Notes: a model not told the origin generated them from the letters alone. DNA of 36,110 bases from Acetobacteroides hydrogenigenes (GCF_004340205.1 NZ_SLWB01000023.1:1-36110); one strand, 5' to 3'. Counted from the first letter of the stretch, positions 7,992-16,364 are shown. Made by a program: numbers and translations.

Positions 7992-9104
7992 CTACTTCAC
8001 CATCCGCTCCAGCTTAAAGATGATCCCAGTTCCGTAAAAGTAGTCGAGATCGCCGTAGTTGGGCTCGTAGTAGGCACCTGCATCAAATCGGAAGAGGATG
8101 CCCGGATAGACCTCCTTATGGTAGGCTGCCGTACCGGTGTATAGGTTCTTGGTGTAATCGATATGGTCGTAATCGAAGGTGATGCTGTTGTAGATGGCAT
8201 CGCCCAAAATGGTAGCAAAGCGCTTGCCGTGGAGGTAGCCTAGCTTCAGGTCAACCGACTTGGTGGCCCAGAAGAGCGTAGCTGACAACCCTCCGTTGCC
8301 GCTATTCCCCTCGAAGGGCTTAAAAGCGTAGCTGTCGTTAAACTTAATGGGCTGGAAGAGCACTCCAACCTTATCACCGTCGACGCTGTACTTGTAGGCC
8401 ACCTGCAGCCCAAGGCTTAGATTGGAGAGCGTGCGCACCCTCATGGTTGGATCGTTCTTATCGTTTATCTGTCCTCCGATATGCTTAAACACGGCCTGAA
8501 TAGGAATCATCACTTCCCAGCGGGTTCGATCTGGGGTAAGCTGCGCCAGAATCGAGCCTCCGGCAGTAAGCCTCTCCTGATCCTTATCCCCCTGCTTGAT
8601 GTAGTTCTCCCAGCTAACCCAAGCATCGGCAAAGATGCGACTACCGTAGTAGCGCAGCTGCAGGCCGTTCTCCTGTCGGAAATCAATTTTATAGAGTGGA
8701 TTATATAGAAGGTCGCTGAGCATATGTCCATCGCGGCTCTCTATGGTGCCCACCTGCACGTAGAAATTCTTAAGCGCCTCGTAGCGGGCAAAGATCACCG
8801 GGGTGGTTTCGGCAAAGGGCGTAGTACCCCAATACTTTTTTAGGTGAGCGCCTCCTCCTATCAACAGCCTATGGCCAAAGCTGGTCTGCACCGTTGGCAT
8901 CAGCGAGAATCCGGGTTGGGTGTAGCCCGAGGCAAACGGCTTAAAGTACTCGTAGTTGTAGAAGTACGACGACCCATCGAGGTGGATGCCTACGCTCAGG
9001 GAGTCGGGCAGGCTCTTGGGCGATTTAGGTATCGATAGCGGCTGCGCGCTGCCCATTAGCGATAGGCCGGCGAGAGCTGACAGTATAATCGTGCGCTTTA
9101 GCAT
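7992..9104 (-). CDS. Secreted beta-strand-rich protein, probable outer membrane barrel
   Basis: I do not recognise this 370-residue protein by family. It has a signal peptide (MLKRTIILSALAGLSLMGSA, cleavage near residues 20-21). The body consists of alternating aromatic/hydrophobic strands such as SYFYNYEYF, FYVQVGTIESRD, LQLRYYGSRIFADAWVSWENY and GLSLGLQVAYKY-like stretches. It ends in a strand of the type seen in outer membrane barrels (FYGTGIIFKLERM). The pattern suggests a 14- to 18-strand porin-like protein. Upstream on the minus strand, TACTTTTA (about 9134-9141) is a weak -7 box. It is transcribed leftward, away from the 21-bp repeat array. Confidence 0.7.
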   Translation of the reverse strand: MLKRTIILSALAGLSLMGSAQPLSIPKSPKSLPDSLSVGIHLDGSSYFYNYEYFKPFASGYTQPGFSLMPTVQTSFGHRLLIGGGAHLKKYWGTTPFAETTPVIFARYEALKNFYVQVGTIESRDGHMLSDLLYNPLYKIDFRQENGLQLRYYGSRIFADAWVSWENYIKQGDKDQERLTAGGSILAQLTPDRTRWEVMIPIQAVFKHIGGQINDKNDPTMRVRTLSNLSLGLQVAYKYSVDGDKVGVLFQPIKFNDSYAFKPFEGNSGNGGLSATLFWATKSVDLKLGYLHGKRFATILGDAIYNSITFDYDHIDYTKNLYTGTAAYHKEVYPGILFRFDAGAYYEPNYGDLDYFYGTGIIFKLERMVK

Positions 9105-9175
9105 AGATTACAGCTTGTAGATTTATTGGGGTAAAAGTAGGAAGAAATCTAAAATCAAAGGCAGCTTGTGCCTTT

Positions 9176-9208
9176 AGACCTAACAGGTTTTCAAAACCTG
9201 TTAGGTCT
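9176..9208. repeat. Perfect 16-bp-arm palindrome beside array 1
   Basis: AGACCTAACAGGTTTT, one central C, then the exact reverse complement. The palindrome lies 15 bp from the start of the 21-bp array. A close relative (GACCTGTCAGGTTTT arms) is at 35756-35786, next to the other 21-bp array. It could form a very stable hairpin and act as a terminator. Dispersed palindromes of this kind are, to my recollection, frequent in Bacteroidota genomes. Confidence 0.9.
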
Positions 9209-9223
9209 TTGCTCCTCGTCTTA

Positions 9224-9622
9224 GGAAACGATTCCCTGACGTTAGGAAATGATTTCCCCGCATGAGGAAATGGTTTCCGAACGTTAGGAAATGGCTTCCC
9301 CGCATCAGGAAATGATTCCCTGACGTTGGGAAATGGTTTCCCCGTATCAAGAAATGATTTCCTAACATTAGGAGATGGCTTCCCCGCTTAAGGAAGAGGC
9401 TTCTGAACGTTGGGAAATGGTTTCCCCGCATTAGGAAATGATTTCTTGACGTTAGGAAATGGTTTCCTCGCATTAGGAAATGATTCCCTGACGTTGGGAA
9501 ATGGTTTCCCCGTATGAAGAAATGATTTCCTAACATTAGGAGATGGCTTCCCCGATTAAGGAAGAGGCTTCCGAACGTTGAGAAATGGTTTCCCCGCATG
9601 AAGAAACTGTTTCGAACGGTTC
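9224..9622. repeat. Tandem array 1: nineteen 21-bp units
   Basis: Nineteen contiguous units of exactly 21 bp start at 9224 + 21n; the last is degenerate. Each begins near GGAAATGATTTCC, itself nearly palindromic, followed by an 8-bp linker. Linkers alternate strictly between a CCGCATNA type and a TGACGTTR/TAACATTA type, so the true period is a 42-bp dimer. Units 5-10 recur almost identically as units 13-18, giving a 168-bp higher-order period. There are no spacers, so this is not CRISPR. The array fills the intergenic space between a leftward barrel gene and the rightward TMEM260-like gene. Bases 9623-9769 show nothing further. Confidence 0.95.
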
Positions 9623-9769
9623 TTTGGAGGCTTACGCGGTTCAACATCCCGTTTATCCTCATACCCAACGAGGGATTGAAGACCTAATAGGGACCCATTT
9701 TTAGCGCACAAAAGGCTTCATGTCCGAGGAATTGTCGGGATGGATAGATGTCGGTTAATCCGTAAGGCT

Positions 9770-9777
9770 TATCTTTG
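9770..9777 (+). promoter_or_regulatory. -7 box TATCTTTG that decides the start of the next gene
   Basis: TATCTTTG matches the Bacteroidota -7 consensus TAnnTTTG exactly; no good -33 TTTG is present at 19 bases. Transcription would begin near 9784. This is downstream of the first ATG of the frame (9740) and 22 bases before the ATG at 9806, so it supports the latter start. Confidence 0.5.
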
Positions 9778-9805
9778 CAGGGCAACGCAACTTATCAACT
9801 TGTAT

Positions 9806-12778
9806 ATGCTTAAGAAGCCCTCTTTGGACAGAGTCCTATCCGCTTTAGCCTTTACCCTTCCGCTGGTGGTTTACCTGCTCACCCTCGAGCGCACCGTTAG
9901 CCTTTGGGACTGCGGCGAGTTTATCACCGCTGCGGCAGGCTTGCAGGTGGGCCACCCGCCTGGAGCACCGCTGTACGCCATGGTGGGGCGGCTGTTTGCC
10001 GCAATGGCCCCCAGCGCGCAGAGCGTTGCGCTTATGGTTAACGCATTTTCGGCGCTGGTTAGCGCGCTTACCATACTCTTCCTCTATAGGTCGATGGTCC
10101 TTCTTTTCGGTATCACCCTAAAGGATGAGCTCCGCATAAAATGGCTACCTCAGCTGGCTGCCTTCGCCGCCGCCATGACCTTTGCCTTTACCGACACCTT
10201 CTGGTTTTCGGCCGTGGAGGCCGAGGTGTACGGCTTCTCGTCGCTCTTTACGGCGGTATGCTTTTGGGCCACGCTCCGGTGGTACACCACCGAGGAGGGG
10301 AATATCCACTCGCGCTGGCTGATCCTTATCGCCTACCTGTGCGGGCTATCGTACGGGGTACACCTGCTCAACCTGCTCATCCTTCCAGCCATCAGCTACC
10401 TGGTGATCTCCAAGTGCTACCAGCTTACCTTTTGGAAGAAAATACTGGCTATTACGGCCAGCTCGTTGGCCGTTGGGCTGGTGCTCTACTTCTTCGTACC
10501 GTTTTTGCTGATGGTGATTTCGTCCACCGAGCTGCTGTTCGTTAACCGCATCGGGCTACCCTACAACACGGGGACGCTAACGGCCGTTGCGCTCATCTTC
10601 GGCGCCTTTGGCATTGGCATCTGGTACACGTTTAGGAAGGGATACGTAAAGGCGCTTACCTTTACGCTCAGCTTTGCGCTCTTCACCTTAGGCTTTGGCA
10701 GCTACGCGATGGTGCTCATCCGCGGTACGCAAAATCCACCGATGAACCAAAACCAGGTGGATAACATCTTCAGCCTAAAATCGTACCTCGACCGCGACCA
10801 GTACGGCGAGGCACCGCTACTCTACGGTCCTTACTACTCGGCTCCGGTAAAAAAGGTCGTGCAGGATAAGCCCATCTACGTAAAAGTAAACGGCCGCTAC
10901 GAGGTAAGGGGCTATACCCAAAAGAAAAAGTACTACACCTCGAACTGCACGCTCTTTCCCCGCATGTATAGCGATAATCCTGCCCATATTGCCGATTACC
11001 GCAGCTGGGCCATGATCGCCAAGGAGGATTCGGTTACCTACAAGGAGGTGGATGGACATAAGCTGAAGGCCGTTAAGCCAACCTTCACCCAAAACCTTAC
11101 CTTTTTTGCAGGCTACCAGATGTGGTGGATGTACTTCCGCTACCTGCTGTGGAACTTCTCGGGCCGACAAAACGATATCCCCGGACAGGGTAACATCCTA
11201 AACGGAAACTGGATTAGCGGCATCCCCCCACTCGACAACCTGCTGCTGGGGCCGCAGGATGCGCTGCCCGACTCGTACAAGAATAACAAAGGCCACAACC
11301 GATACTTCCTTATCCCCCTAATTTTAGGATTTTTGGGGATGTTCTACCAGTCGAAGAAGCACGAGGATGCGTTCCTGAGCACGCTGCTGCTCTTCTTCTT
11401 TACGGGGATTGCCATTGTGCTGTTTCTAAACCAGGTGCCCGGTCAGGTTCGCGAGCGCGACTACGCCTACGTGGGCTCGTTCTATGTGTTTGCCATCTGG
11501 ATTGGCTACGGGTTGGTGTATCTAGCAAAGAAGTTCGAGAAGATAAAGGTTGCCTGGCTTCAAGGTGTCGTTGCGGTGGCCTTCCTTGGAGTTCCAACCT
11601 TGGTGCTCGCCCAAAACTACGACGACCACGACCGCTCGGGCCGCAGCATCGCCCTAAGCTACGCCAAGAACTTCCTGAACAGCGTTCCCACAAACTCGCT
11701 GCTAATGGTTTACGGCGATAACGACACCTTCCCGCTGTGGTACGCCCAGATGGTGGAGGGCGTACGCCAGGACGTGAAGGTGTTTAACTGCAACTACATG
11801 TTTACTACGTGGAACGCTGCCCAGCTCGCCCAAAAGACCTACACCAACAACGCCTTTAAGCTGCACGATAAGGAGCTGTACACCCTTCCCGACGAGCTGC
11901 GCTGCGCCATCTGCAAGGACTCGGCCATGCCGCCCGTGCCGCTGCACGTTGCCATGCCCCAGCTGCTATCGAAGTACCCCGACAACCGTGTCGATTCGCC
12001 GTTTAGCAGCGGACAAAGGCTGCACTACCTGCCTCAAAAGGTGATTATACTTCCCGGATTAAGATCGGCCGACTCGGCAAATATTTTCCTTACCGATAAC
12101 CAGCTCCTGACAAAGGAACAGCTGGTTTACCTCGACCTCATCAGCAACAACTTCGAGACCCGAACCATCAGCTTTGCGCAAACGGTTCGGCCAAGCTCCT
12201 ACAAGCTGGTAAAGGATCACCTATTTAGGGTAGGACTTAACTACCAGCTGGTAATTAGCCCCTCGGATAGCGCCCAAAAGGTGAAGCGCTGGGCTGCATT
12301 AGCCTCCTTCCGCTACCTGATGAATGGCTTTACGTACGAAAAGTTCGATAAATCGCGCTACTACGACGACTTCAGCAAGCGCTTTGTGGCTGGATACCGC
12401 ATAGCTTTCATCAAAACAGCCAACGATCTTCTCGCCATAGGCGATACGGCAAAGGCTGCCGTACTAACGGATAAATGCCTAAAAGCCTTCCCTGTTGACA
12501 TCATCCCACTAGGAGGTAGGCAGGTCGAGATGGTTGATCTTTTGTTTAGGCTTAAGAAAACTGCAGAGGCTCGCAAGCTTGCCAGCTACCTAATGGAGGA
12601 GAACGTGCAGCTGCTTGCCTTTATTGGCAGGTTGAATTCGTTCCAAAAGAGCTACGTCTTAAGCGAAAAAGCGTTAGCTTTGCAAAATCTGAATAGTATG
12701 GCCAAAACAGCAAGGGAGCATGGCATGGCCGATGTTGCCCAAAAGCTGGAGTTGGCCGCTGTCAAATACGACAAGTAG
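9806..12778 (+). CDS. TMEM260-like protein O-mannosyltransferase family (DUF2723)
   Basis: This is a 990-residue integral membrane protein with a C-terminal soluble part. The family hallmark SLWDCGEF followed by LQVGHPPGAPLYAMVGR is close to the N-terminus. About a dozen membrane helices fill the first 600 residues, including the GQVRERDYAYVGSFYVFAIWIG block typical of the family. The C-terminal 350 residues look periplasmic (FLNSVPTNSLLMVYGDNDTF). The eukaryotic member TMEM260 was shown to be a protein O-mannosyltransferase, and the fold is GT-C like, so a lipid-linked sugar donor and an extracytoplasmic acceptor are inferred. The start at 9806 is chosen over 9740 because of the -7 box at 9770. 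The deacetylase gene follows after 3 bp, so the two are surely co-expressed. Confidence 0.85.
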   Translation: MLKKPSLDRVLSALAFTLPLVVYLLTLERTVSLWDCGEFITAAAGLQVGHPPGAPLYAMVGRLFAAMAPSAQSVALMVNAFSALVSALTILFLYRSMVLLFGITLKDELRIKWLPQLAAFAAAMTFAFTDTFWFSAVEAEVYGFSSLFTAVCFWATLRWYTTEEGNIHSRWLILIAYLCGLSYGVHLLNLLILPAISYLVISKCYQLTFWKKILAITASSLAVGLVLYFFVPFLLMVISSTELLFVNRIGLPYNTGTLTAVALIFGAFGIGIWYTFRKGYVKALTFTLSFALFTLGFGSYAMVLIRGTQNPPMNQNQVDNIFSLKSYLDRDQYGEAPLLYGPYYSAPVKKVVQDKPIYVKVNGRYEVRGYTQKKKYYTSNCTLFPRMYSDNPAHIADYRSWAMIAKEDSVTYKEVDGHKLKAVKPTFTQNLTFFAGYQMWWMYFRYLLWNFSGRQNDIPGQGNILNGNWISGIPPLDNLLLGPQDALPDSYKNNKGHNRYFLIPLILGFLGMFYQSKKHEDAFLSTLLLFFFTGIAIVLFLNQVPGQVRERDYAYVGSFYVFAIWIGYGLVYLAKKFEKIKVAWLQGVVAVAFLGVPTLVLAQNYDDHDRSGRSIALSYAKNFLNSVPTNSLLMVYGDNDTFPLWYAQMVEGVRQDVKVFNCNYMFTTWNAAQLAQKTYTNNAFKLHDKELYTLPDELRCAICKDSAMPPVPLHVAMPQLLSKYPDNRVDSPFSSGQRLHYLPQKVIILPGLRSADSANIFLTDNQLLTKEQLVYLDLISNNFETRTISFAQTVRPSSYKLVKDHLFRVGLNYQLVISPSDSAQKVKRWAALASFRYLMNGFTYEKFDKSRYYDDFSKRFVAGYRIAFIKTANDLLAIGDTAKAAVLTDKCLKAFPVDIIPLGGRQVEMVDLLFRLKKTAEARKLASYLMEENVQLLAFIGRLNSFQKSYVLSEKALALQNLNSMAKTAREHGMADVAQKLELAAVKYDK

Positions 12779-12781
12779 CCT

Positions 12782-13396
12782 ATGTACTTTAGACCGCCGA
12801 AATTCATTACCAAGCTCTTCCCCGGCTTCATCTGGAGTTTTCCGGAAGAAACGGATTCCGTATTCCTAACCTTCGACGATGGTCCGAACCCCGAGGTAAC
12901 TCCATGGGTGCTGGAGCAGCTGCGCAAGTACAACGCCAAGGCTACGTTCTTCTGCCTAGGCAAGAATGTGGAGATGTACCCCGAAACCTTCAAGATGATA
13001 CTCGACGAAGGGCACGCTGTTGGCAACCACACCTACAGCCACCAAAAGGGATGGAGCATGAGCGTTGGAGGCTACATTCAGGATGTAGATTTGGCCGACA
13101 CCTTCATACATTCGACGCTGCTTAGGCCTCCATACGGGCGCATAAAGCCCTCGCAGGCAAAGGTGCTTGCCGAGCGCTACAAGATTATTATGTGGGATAC
13201 CCTTAGCCGCGACTACAGCCGCACGCTATCGCGCCGTGGTTGCGTAAACAACGTGATTAAGGTGCTGCGCCCCGGAGCCATCATCGTATTTCACGACTCG
13301 TTTAAGGCCGAGAAGAATCTCCGCTACGCCCTCCCTCGCGTACTCGACTACATCCAGAATGTAAAAGGGTATAGAATGAGGAGCATTGAATATTGA
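12782..13396 (+). CDS. Polysaccharide deacetylase (NodB homology, CE4)
   Basis: This 204-residue CE4 deacetylase has all the family motifs: TFDDGP (30-35, general base and metal Asp), the HxxxH metal pair in GNHTYSH (His83, His87), RPPYGR (115-120), the WDTLSRD block, and IVFHDS near the end. The enzyme removes N-acetyl groups from a polysaccharide or peptidoglycan sugar using a divalent metal. There is no clear signal peptide; the N-terminus (MYFRPPKFITKLFPGFIW) could be a membrane anchor or simply cytoplasmic. It starts 3 bp after the TMEM260-like gene, which suggests translational coupling and a joint role in envelope glycan synthesis. The substrate is unknown. Confidence 0.9.
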   Translation: MYFRPPKFITKLFPGFIWSFPEETDSVFLTFDDGPNPEVTPWVLEQLRKYNAKATFFCLGKNVEMYPETFKMILDEGHAVGNHTYSHQKGWSMSVGGYIQDVDLADTFIHSTLLRPPYGRIKPSQAKVLAERYKIIMWDTLSRDYSRTLSRRGCVNNVIKVLRPGAIIVFHDSFKAEKNLRYALPRVLDYIQNVKGYRMRSIEY

Positions 13397-13411
13397 GAAA
13401 ATTGATATCGT

Positions 13412-13435
13412 AGAGACGCGATAAATCGCGTCTCT
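13412..13435. terminator. Hairpin after the deacetylase gene
   Basis: AGAGACGCGA (13412-13421) and TCGCGTCTCT (13426-13435) form a perfect 10-bp stem with a TAAA loop, 16 bp past the stop codon. No T run follows. It may end the transcript or be a dispersed intergenic hairpin. Confidence 0.55.
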
Positions 13436-13482
13436 TAGAGAAGATAGAATGTTTAGGCAAAGGTGTCTCAATGCACTTTTAT

Positions 13483-13617
13483 CCCCTCCTTGGAGGGGTA
13501 GGGGTGGGTTGGGGCATTGATAGAAAATCGACATACTCTGACGAAGCGAGAATTAAATAAAGGGGATGATGTTAAACAGATTCTACCCACCCCCTGCCCT
13601 CCCGCCCAAGCGGGAGT
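13483..13617. repeat. GGGGTGGG/CCCACCCC inverted-repeat element, copy 1
   Basis: The left end has the hairpin CCCCTCCTTGGAGGGG followed by TAGGGGTGGGTT. The right end has ACCCACCCCCTGCCCT followed by the hairpin CTCCCGCCCAAGCGGGAG. The two ends are inverted relative to each other around about 65 bp of AT-rich sequence, like a small non-coding mobile element (MITE). Related copies are at 32861 and 35951. Confidence 0.7.
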
Positions 13618-13640
13618 ATAAGTACCTCGAAAGAGTTTTT

Positions 13641-13668
13641 GTCTAACGTCTAACATCTAGTGTCTAAA
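13641..13668. repeat. Heptamer repeat RTCTAAM before purD
   Basis: Four tandem units, GTCTAAC, GTCTAAC, ATCTAGT and GTCTAAA, end 28 bp before the purD start. They are the same family as the ten-unit array at the bioD start. Confidence 0.75.
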
Positions 13669-13696
13669 ATTAGCATACAACGATAAAACCTTTACG

Positions 13697-14962
13697 ATGA
13701 GAGTTCTTTTATTGGGTTCAGGAGGAAGAGAGCATGCATTCGCCTGGAAGATCGCACAAAGTCCGAAGCTAACCAAGCTATTCATTGCCCCTGGCAATCC
13801 AGCCACCGCTGCGCTTGGCGAAAACGTAGCTATCAGCGCCACCGATTTTGAGGCCCTTAAGGATTTCAGCTTAAAGGAGCAGATTGATATGATTGTGGTT
13901 GGTCCTGAGGACCCGTTGGTAAAGGGTATCTACGACTACTTTAAGGGCAATGAGGCCACCAAGCACATCGCCATTATTGGTCCATCGAAGTTGGGCGCCG
14001 AGCTCGAGGGCAGCAAGTCGTTCTGCAAGGCCTTTATGATGCGCCACGGCGTGCCAACAGCCGCCTACCAGTCGTTTACAAAGGAGACGTTGACAGAGGC
14101 CTACCAATTCCTCGAAGGGCTCAAAGCACCATACGTGCTAAAAGCCGATGGACTAGCAGCTGGGAAGGGCGTGCTAATCATCAACGATATACAGGAGGCA
14201 AAGGACGAGCTTGCCAAGATGTTCGACGGTAAATTCGGCGCGGCCAGCAGCAAGGTTGTTATCGAGGAGTACCTTAAAGGAATCGAGTGCTCGGTATTCG
14301 TGCTTACCGATGGCAAATCGTACAAAATACTTCCCGAAGCCAAGGACTACAAGCGCATCGGCGAGGGCGATACCGGATTGAACACCGGCGGCATGGGTGC
14401 CGTTTCGCCAGTTCCATTTGCCGATGAGGTCTTCATGGAGAAGGTGCGCACCCGGATTGTGGAGCCAACCATACAGGGCTTGCAAAAGGATAGCATCACC
14501 TATAACGGCTTTATCTTTATTGGGCTGATGAACGATGGCGGCGAGCCAAACGTCATAGAGTACAACGTGCGCATGGGCGACCCCGAAACCGAGGCGGTTC
14601 TTCCCCGTTTGGATGCCGACATCCTCGACCTGTTCGATGGTGTTGCCAACGGAACGCTCGATAGCAAGTCTTTCGGCATAAAGCCCGAATCGGCCGTTAC
14701 CGTGGTATGCGTATCGGGTGGCTACCCCGAAGACTACGGAAAGGGATACCCCATCAGCCTTCCGGCCCAGTCGGATAGCATCATCTTCCATGCCGGAACA
14801 GCAACCAAGGATGGCCAGCTGGTTACCTCGGGGGGACGTGTGCTTGCTGTAACCTCGTTGGGCAGCAGCAAGGAGGAGGCGTTGGCAAAATCGTACGCAA
14901 CCATCGCCAACATCTCCTTCGAGAAGAAGTACTTTAGGCGCGATATCGGTCAGGATCTATAA
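13697..14962 (+). CDS. purD: Phosphoribosylamine-glycine ligase (GARS)
   Basis: This ATP-grasp ligase makes glycinamide ribonucleotide from phosphoribosylamine and glycine, the second step of purine synthesis, in the cytoplasm. The length of 421 residues is normal. The N-terminal domain begins MRVLLLGSGGREHAFAWK. The central ATP-grasp region has VLKADGLAAGKGV and VVIEEYLKGIECSVFVL. The GDTGLNTGGMGAVSP block and YNVRMGDPETEAVLPRL near 290-310 are GARS signatures. It is followed 11 bp later by a DUF6427 gene in the same direction, with a shared terminator at 16000, so the two form an operon. A heptamer repeat lies just upstream, and no purine riboswitch was seen. Confidence 0.96.
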   Translation: MRVLLLGSGGREHAFAWKIAQSPKLTKLFIAPGNPATAALGENVAISATDFEALKDFSLKEQIDMIVVGPEDPLVKGIYDYFKGNEATKHIAIIGPSKLGAELEGSKSFCKAFMMRHGVPTAAYQSFTKETLTEAYQFLEGLKAPYVLKADGLAAGKGVLIINDIQEAKDELAKMFDGKFGAASSKVVIEEYLKGIECSVFVLTDGKSYKILPEAKDYKRIGEGDTGLNTGGMGAVSPVPFADEVFMEKVRTRIVEPTIQGLQKDSITYNGFIFIGLMNDGGEPNVIEYNVRMGDPETEAVLPRLDADILDLFDGVANGTLDSKSFGIKPESAVTVVCVSGGYPEDYGKGYPISLPAQSDSIIFHAGTATKDGQLVTSGGRVLAVTSLGSSKEEALAKSYATIANISFEKKYFRRDIGQDL

Positions 14963-14973
14963 TTAGCAAAGCT

Positions 14974-15969
14974 ATGCTGGTAAAATTTTTTCGGAGGGAT
15001 ACCATTCAGGTTTATGCAACCTTTATCCTCATATCCGTAGCGATATGGGTAAAGTCGCTTATGGGGGTAGGTGAGTGGGAGCCTCTTAGAACGCTTGAGT
15101 ACGGAACTCCCGTTGAGCTGTTAATTAATAGGTTTGGTATTGCCAATCCAATGCTATCGTCTATTCTGGCTTTTGTAATTGCCGTTTTCGTTATTCTGAT
15201 GATGCATCGGCTCAACAATCGCTACATTTTTGTGCCCCAGCGTAGCATCATACCAGCACTGCTTTTTGTCATTATCAGCTTTTCGTTTACCTCACTGCAG
15301 CATCTTTCGCCCGCACTTGTGGCAATGCCGTTTCTTATTCTTTCGCTCGATAGCATTTTTGCCTCGTACCGCAAAGACTATGCAGAGGGTGAATTCTTTC
15401 TAGCCTCATTCTTTGTTGCTCTGGCAGCCATCGCATATTTGCCATCGCTGGTTTTTATGGTGATGATTGTTTTTTCCATGTTCATTATGCGTTCGTTTAG
15501 CTGGCGCGAGTGGGTTGCTATGCTGGCAGGTGCTGTGGTGCCGCTGCTGTTTTTGGTAACGTACTACCTCTTTTTCGAGCCTAATTCGCTGGAGCTGCTA
15601 AAAACGTTTGATCCGGCGAAGATTATTGCTGCAATCCCCAAAAGGATGAATAGCTTTTTTGGCTATGGGTTTTTGGCTGTGCTTACTATTGCGGGCATTT
15701 ACGCCAGCTTTTTCATGTTAAGCTGGATTGGCACTCAAAAGCTTCGTACCAATAAGATTTTCCTCGTATTCTACTCGATGATTGCCATCGGAGGTTTTGC
15801 CTACCTGATGATTCCTACCGTGTCGAAGGAGATTATGCTGGTTGTTTCGTTACCGCTAAGCTACATCTTGGGAGTTTTCTTGATTTTTACCCGCCGCACC
15901 TTTGTAGCCGATGCAATCCTGATGACGATCCTAGCGCTTACGGTGCTGCTCCAGATTTTCGCTGAGTAG
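14974..15969 (+). CDS. DUF6427 polytopic membrane protein
   Basis: This 331-residue hydrophobic protein is consistent with the Bacteroidota family DUF6427, whose function is unknown. It starts with a short basic N-terminus (MLVKFFRRDT) followed by about nine to ten predicted membrane helices spread over the whole length. A polar loop lies near 225-245 (FDPAKIIAAIPKRMNSFFGYG). No catalytic motif is visible. It is the second gene of an operon with purD (11-bp gap) and is followed by a clear terminator. The base composition is somewhat more AT-rich than purD. Co-transcription with purD does not by itself indicate a role in purine metabolism. Confidence 0.7.
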   Translation: MLVKFFRRDTIQVYATFILISVAIWVKSLMGVGEWEPLRTLEYGTPVELLINRFGIANPMLSSILAFVIAVFVILMMHRLNNRYIFVPQRSIIPALLFVIISFSFTSLQHLSPALVAMPFLILSLDSIFASYRKDYAEGEFFLASFFVALAAIAYLPSLVFMVMIVFSMFIMRSFSWREWVAMLAGAVVPLLFLVTYYLFFEPNSLELLKTFDPAKIIAAIPKRMNSFFGYGFLAVLTIAGIYASFFMLSWIGTQKLRTNKIFLVFYSMIAIGGFAYLMIPTVSKEIMLVVSLPLSYILGVFLIFTRRTFVADAILMTILALTVLLQIFAE

Positions 15970-15999
15970 TGAATCGAAAGAATTGAAAAATACACCCAA

Positions 16000-16034
16000 A
16001 GAAGGAATAGACAGATGTCTGTTCCTTCTTTTTT
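16000..16034 (+). terminator. Terminator of the purD operon
   Basis: AGAAGGAATAGACA (16000-16013) pairs with TGTCTGTTCCTTCT (16016-16029), 14 bp with one wobble, followed by TTTTT. It lies 31 bp past the DUF6427 stop codon. Bases 16035-16189 show nothing recognisable. Confidence 0.85.
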
Positions 16035-16189
16035 CTAATATTTCAACCCGTAAGGAGAATTTGCCCTTTCGCGGTCATTCTACTCCCCCTCCTTCAATCC
16101 CCTCATCCTTTTCAACCAAATCGAAGAAATCGCTTAGGAATTGTTATTGCTGCTGAAACGATTGGCACTACTAATTTCTATTAACGCAC

Positions 16190-16219
16190 TTTGATTTGAA
16201 TAATGAATGCCTACTTTAG
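16190..16219 (+). promoter_or_regulatory. Promoter of the ilvD leader
   Basis: TTTG (16190-16193), an 18-base spacer and TACTTTAG (16212-16219) match the Bacteroidota -33/-7 pattern with one mismatch in the -7 box. Transcription would start near 16225, just before the leader peptide ATG at 16239. Confidence 0.6.
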
Positions 16220-16238
16220 CAAAATCAGCACTTAGCCA

Positions 16239-16304
16239 ATGAATATTCACCATATCATTCTCCCTATTCTAGTGGTACGCGTCATTAAACCAATGATAGT
16301 GTGA
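16239..16304 (+). CDS. Branched-chain amino acid leader peptide of ilvD
   Basis: This is a 21-codon open frame with stop TGA at 16302, too short for normal gene calling. Twelve of 21 residues are branched-chain amino acids: Ile at 3, 6, 7, 10, 16 and 20; Leu at 8 and 11; Val at 12, 13, 15 and 21. The core reads HHIILPILVVRVI. These are the end products of the pathway served by the gene that follows, dihydroxy-acid dehydratase. The stop codon lies inside one arm of the antiterminator hairpin, as expected of a classical attenuation leader. The peptide itself should have no function after synthesis; ribosome position is the signal. It begins about 15 bases after the likely transcription start. 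Confidence 0.82.
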   Translation: MNIHHIILPILVVRVIKPMIV

Positions 16305-16364
16305 GAACGGTATGTGCCTAAAGATAACATGAGCCTTTCTCACACTGCTGAGGGAGGCTTTTTT
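16298..16364 (+). promoter_or_regulatory. Ribosome-mediated transcription attenuator of ilvD
   Basis: There are two mutually exclusive hairpins. The antiterminator pairs AGTGTGAGAA (16298-16307, containing the leader stop codon) with TTCTCACACT (16337-16346), 10 bp perfect. The terminator pairs AGCCTTTCTC (16332-16341) with GAGGGAGGCT (16350-16359), 10 bp with two G-U pairs, followed by six T residues (16359-16364). They share 16337-16341. With plentiful Ile/Val/Leu the ribosome reaches the stop codon, covers the antiterminator arm and lets the terminator form. When charged tRNA is short it stalls upstream and the antiterminator keeps ilvD on. The ilvD start is 23 bp after the T run. Confidence 0.82.

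Noticed and set aside
9224-9622. CRISPR array
   Set aside because: Units are contiguous with no spacers, and no cas genes are present. The same holds for the arrays at 18477 and 35486.
9201-9668. 155-residue minus-strand frame with GNHFLTS/GNHFLMR repeats
   Set aside because: It is produced by the 21-bp array, which stays open because 21 is divisible by three. There is no non-repeat domain and no promoter.
9740-9805. First in-frame ATG of the TMEM260-like gene as the start
   Set aside because: It lies upstream of the -7 box at 9770 and the extra 22 residues do not resemble the family N-terminus.
13412-13435. Riboswitch before purD
   Set aside because: The stem is only a simple 10-bp hairpin next to the preceding gene. 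None of the conserved purine riboswitch core bases were found.
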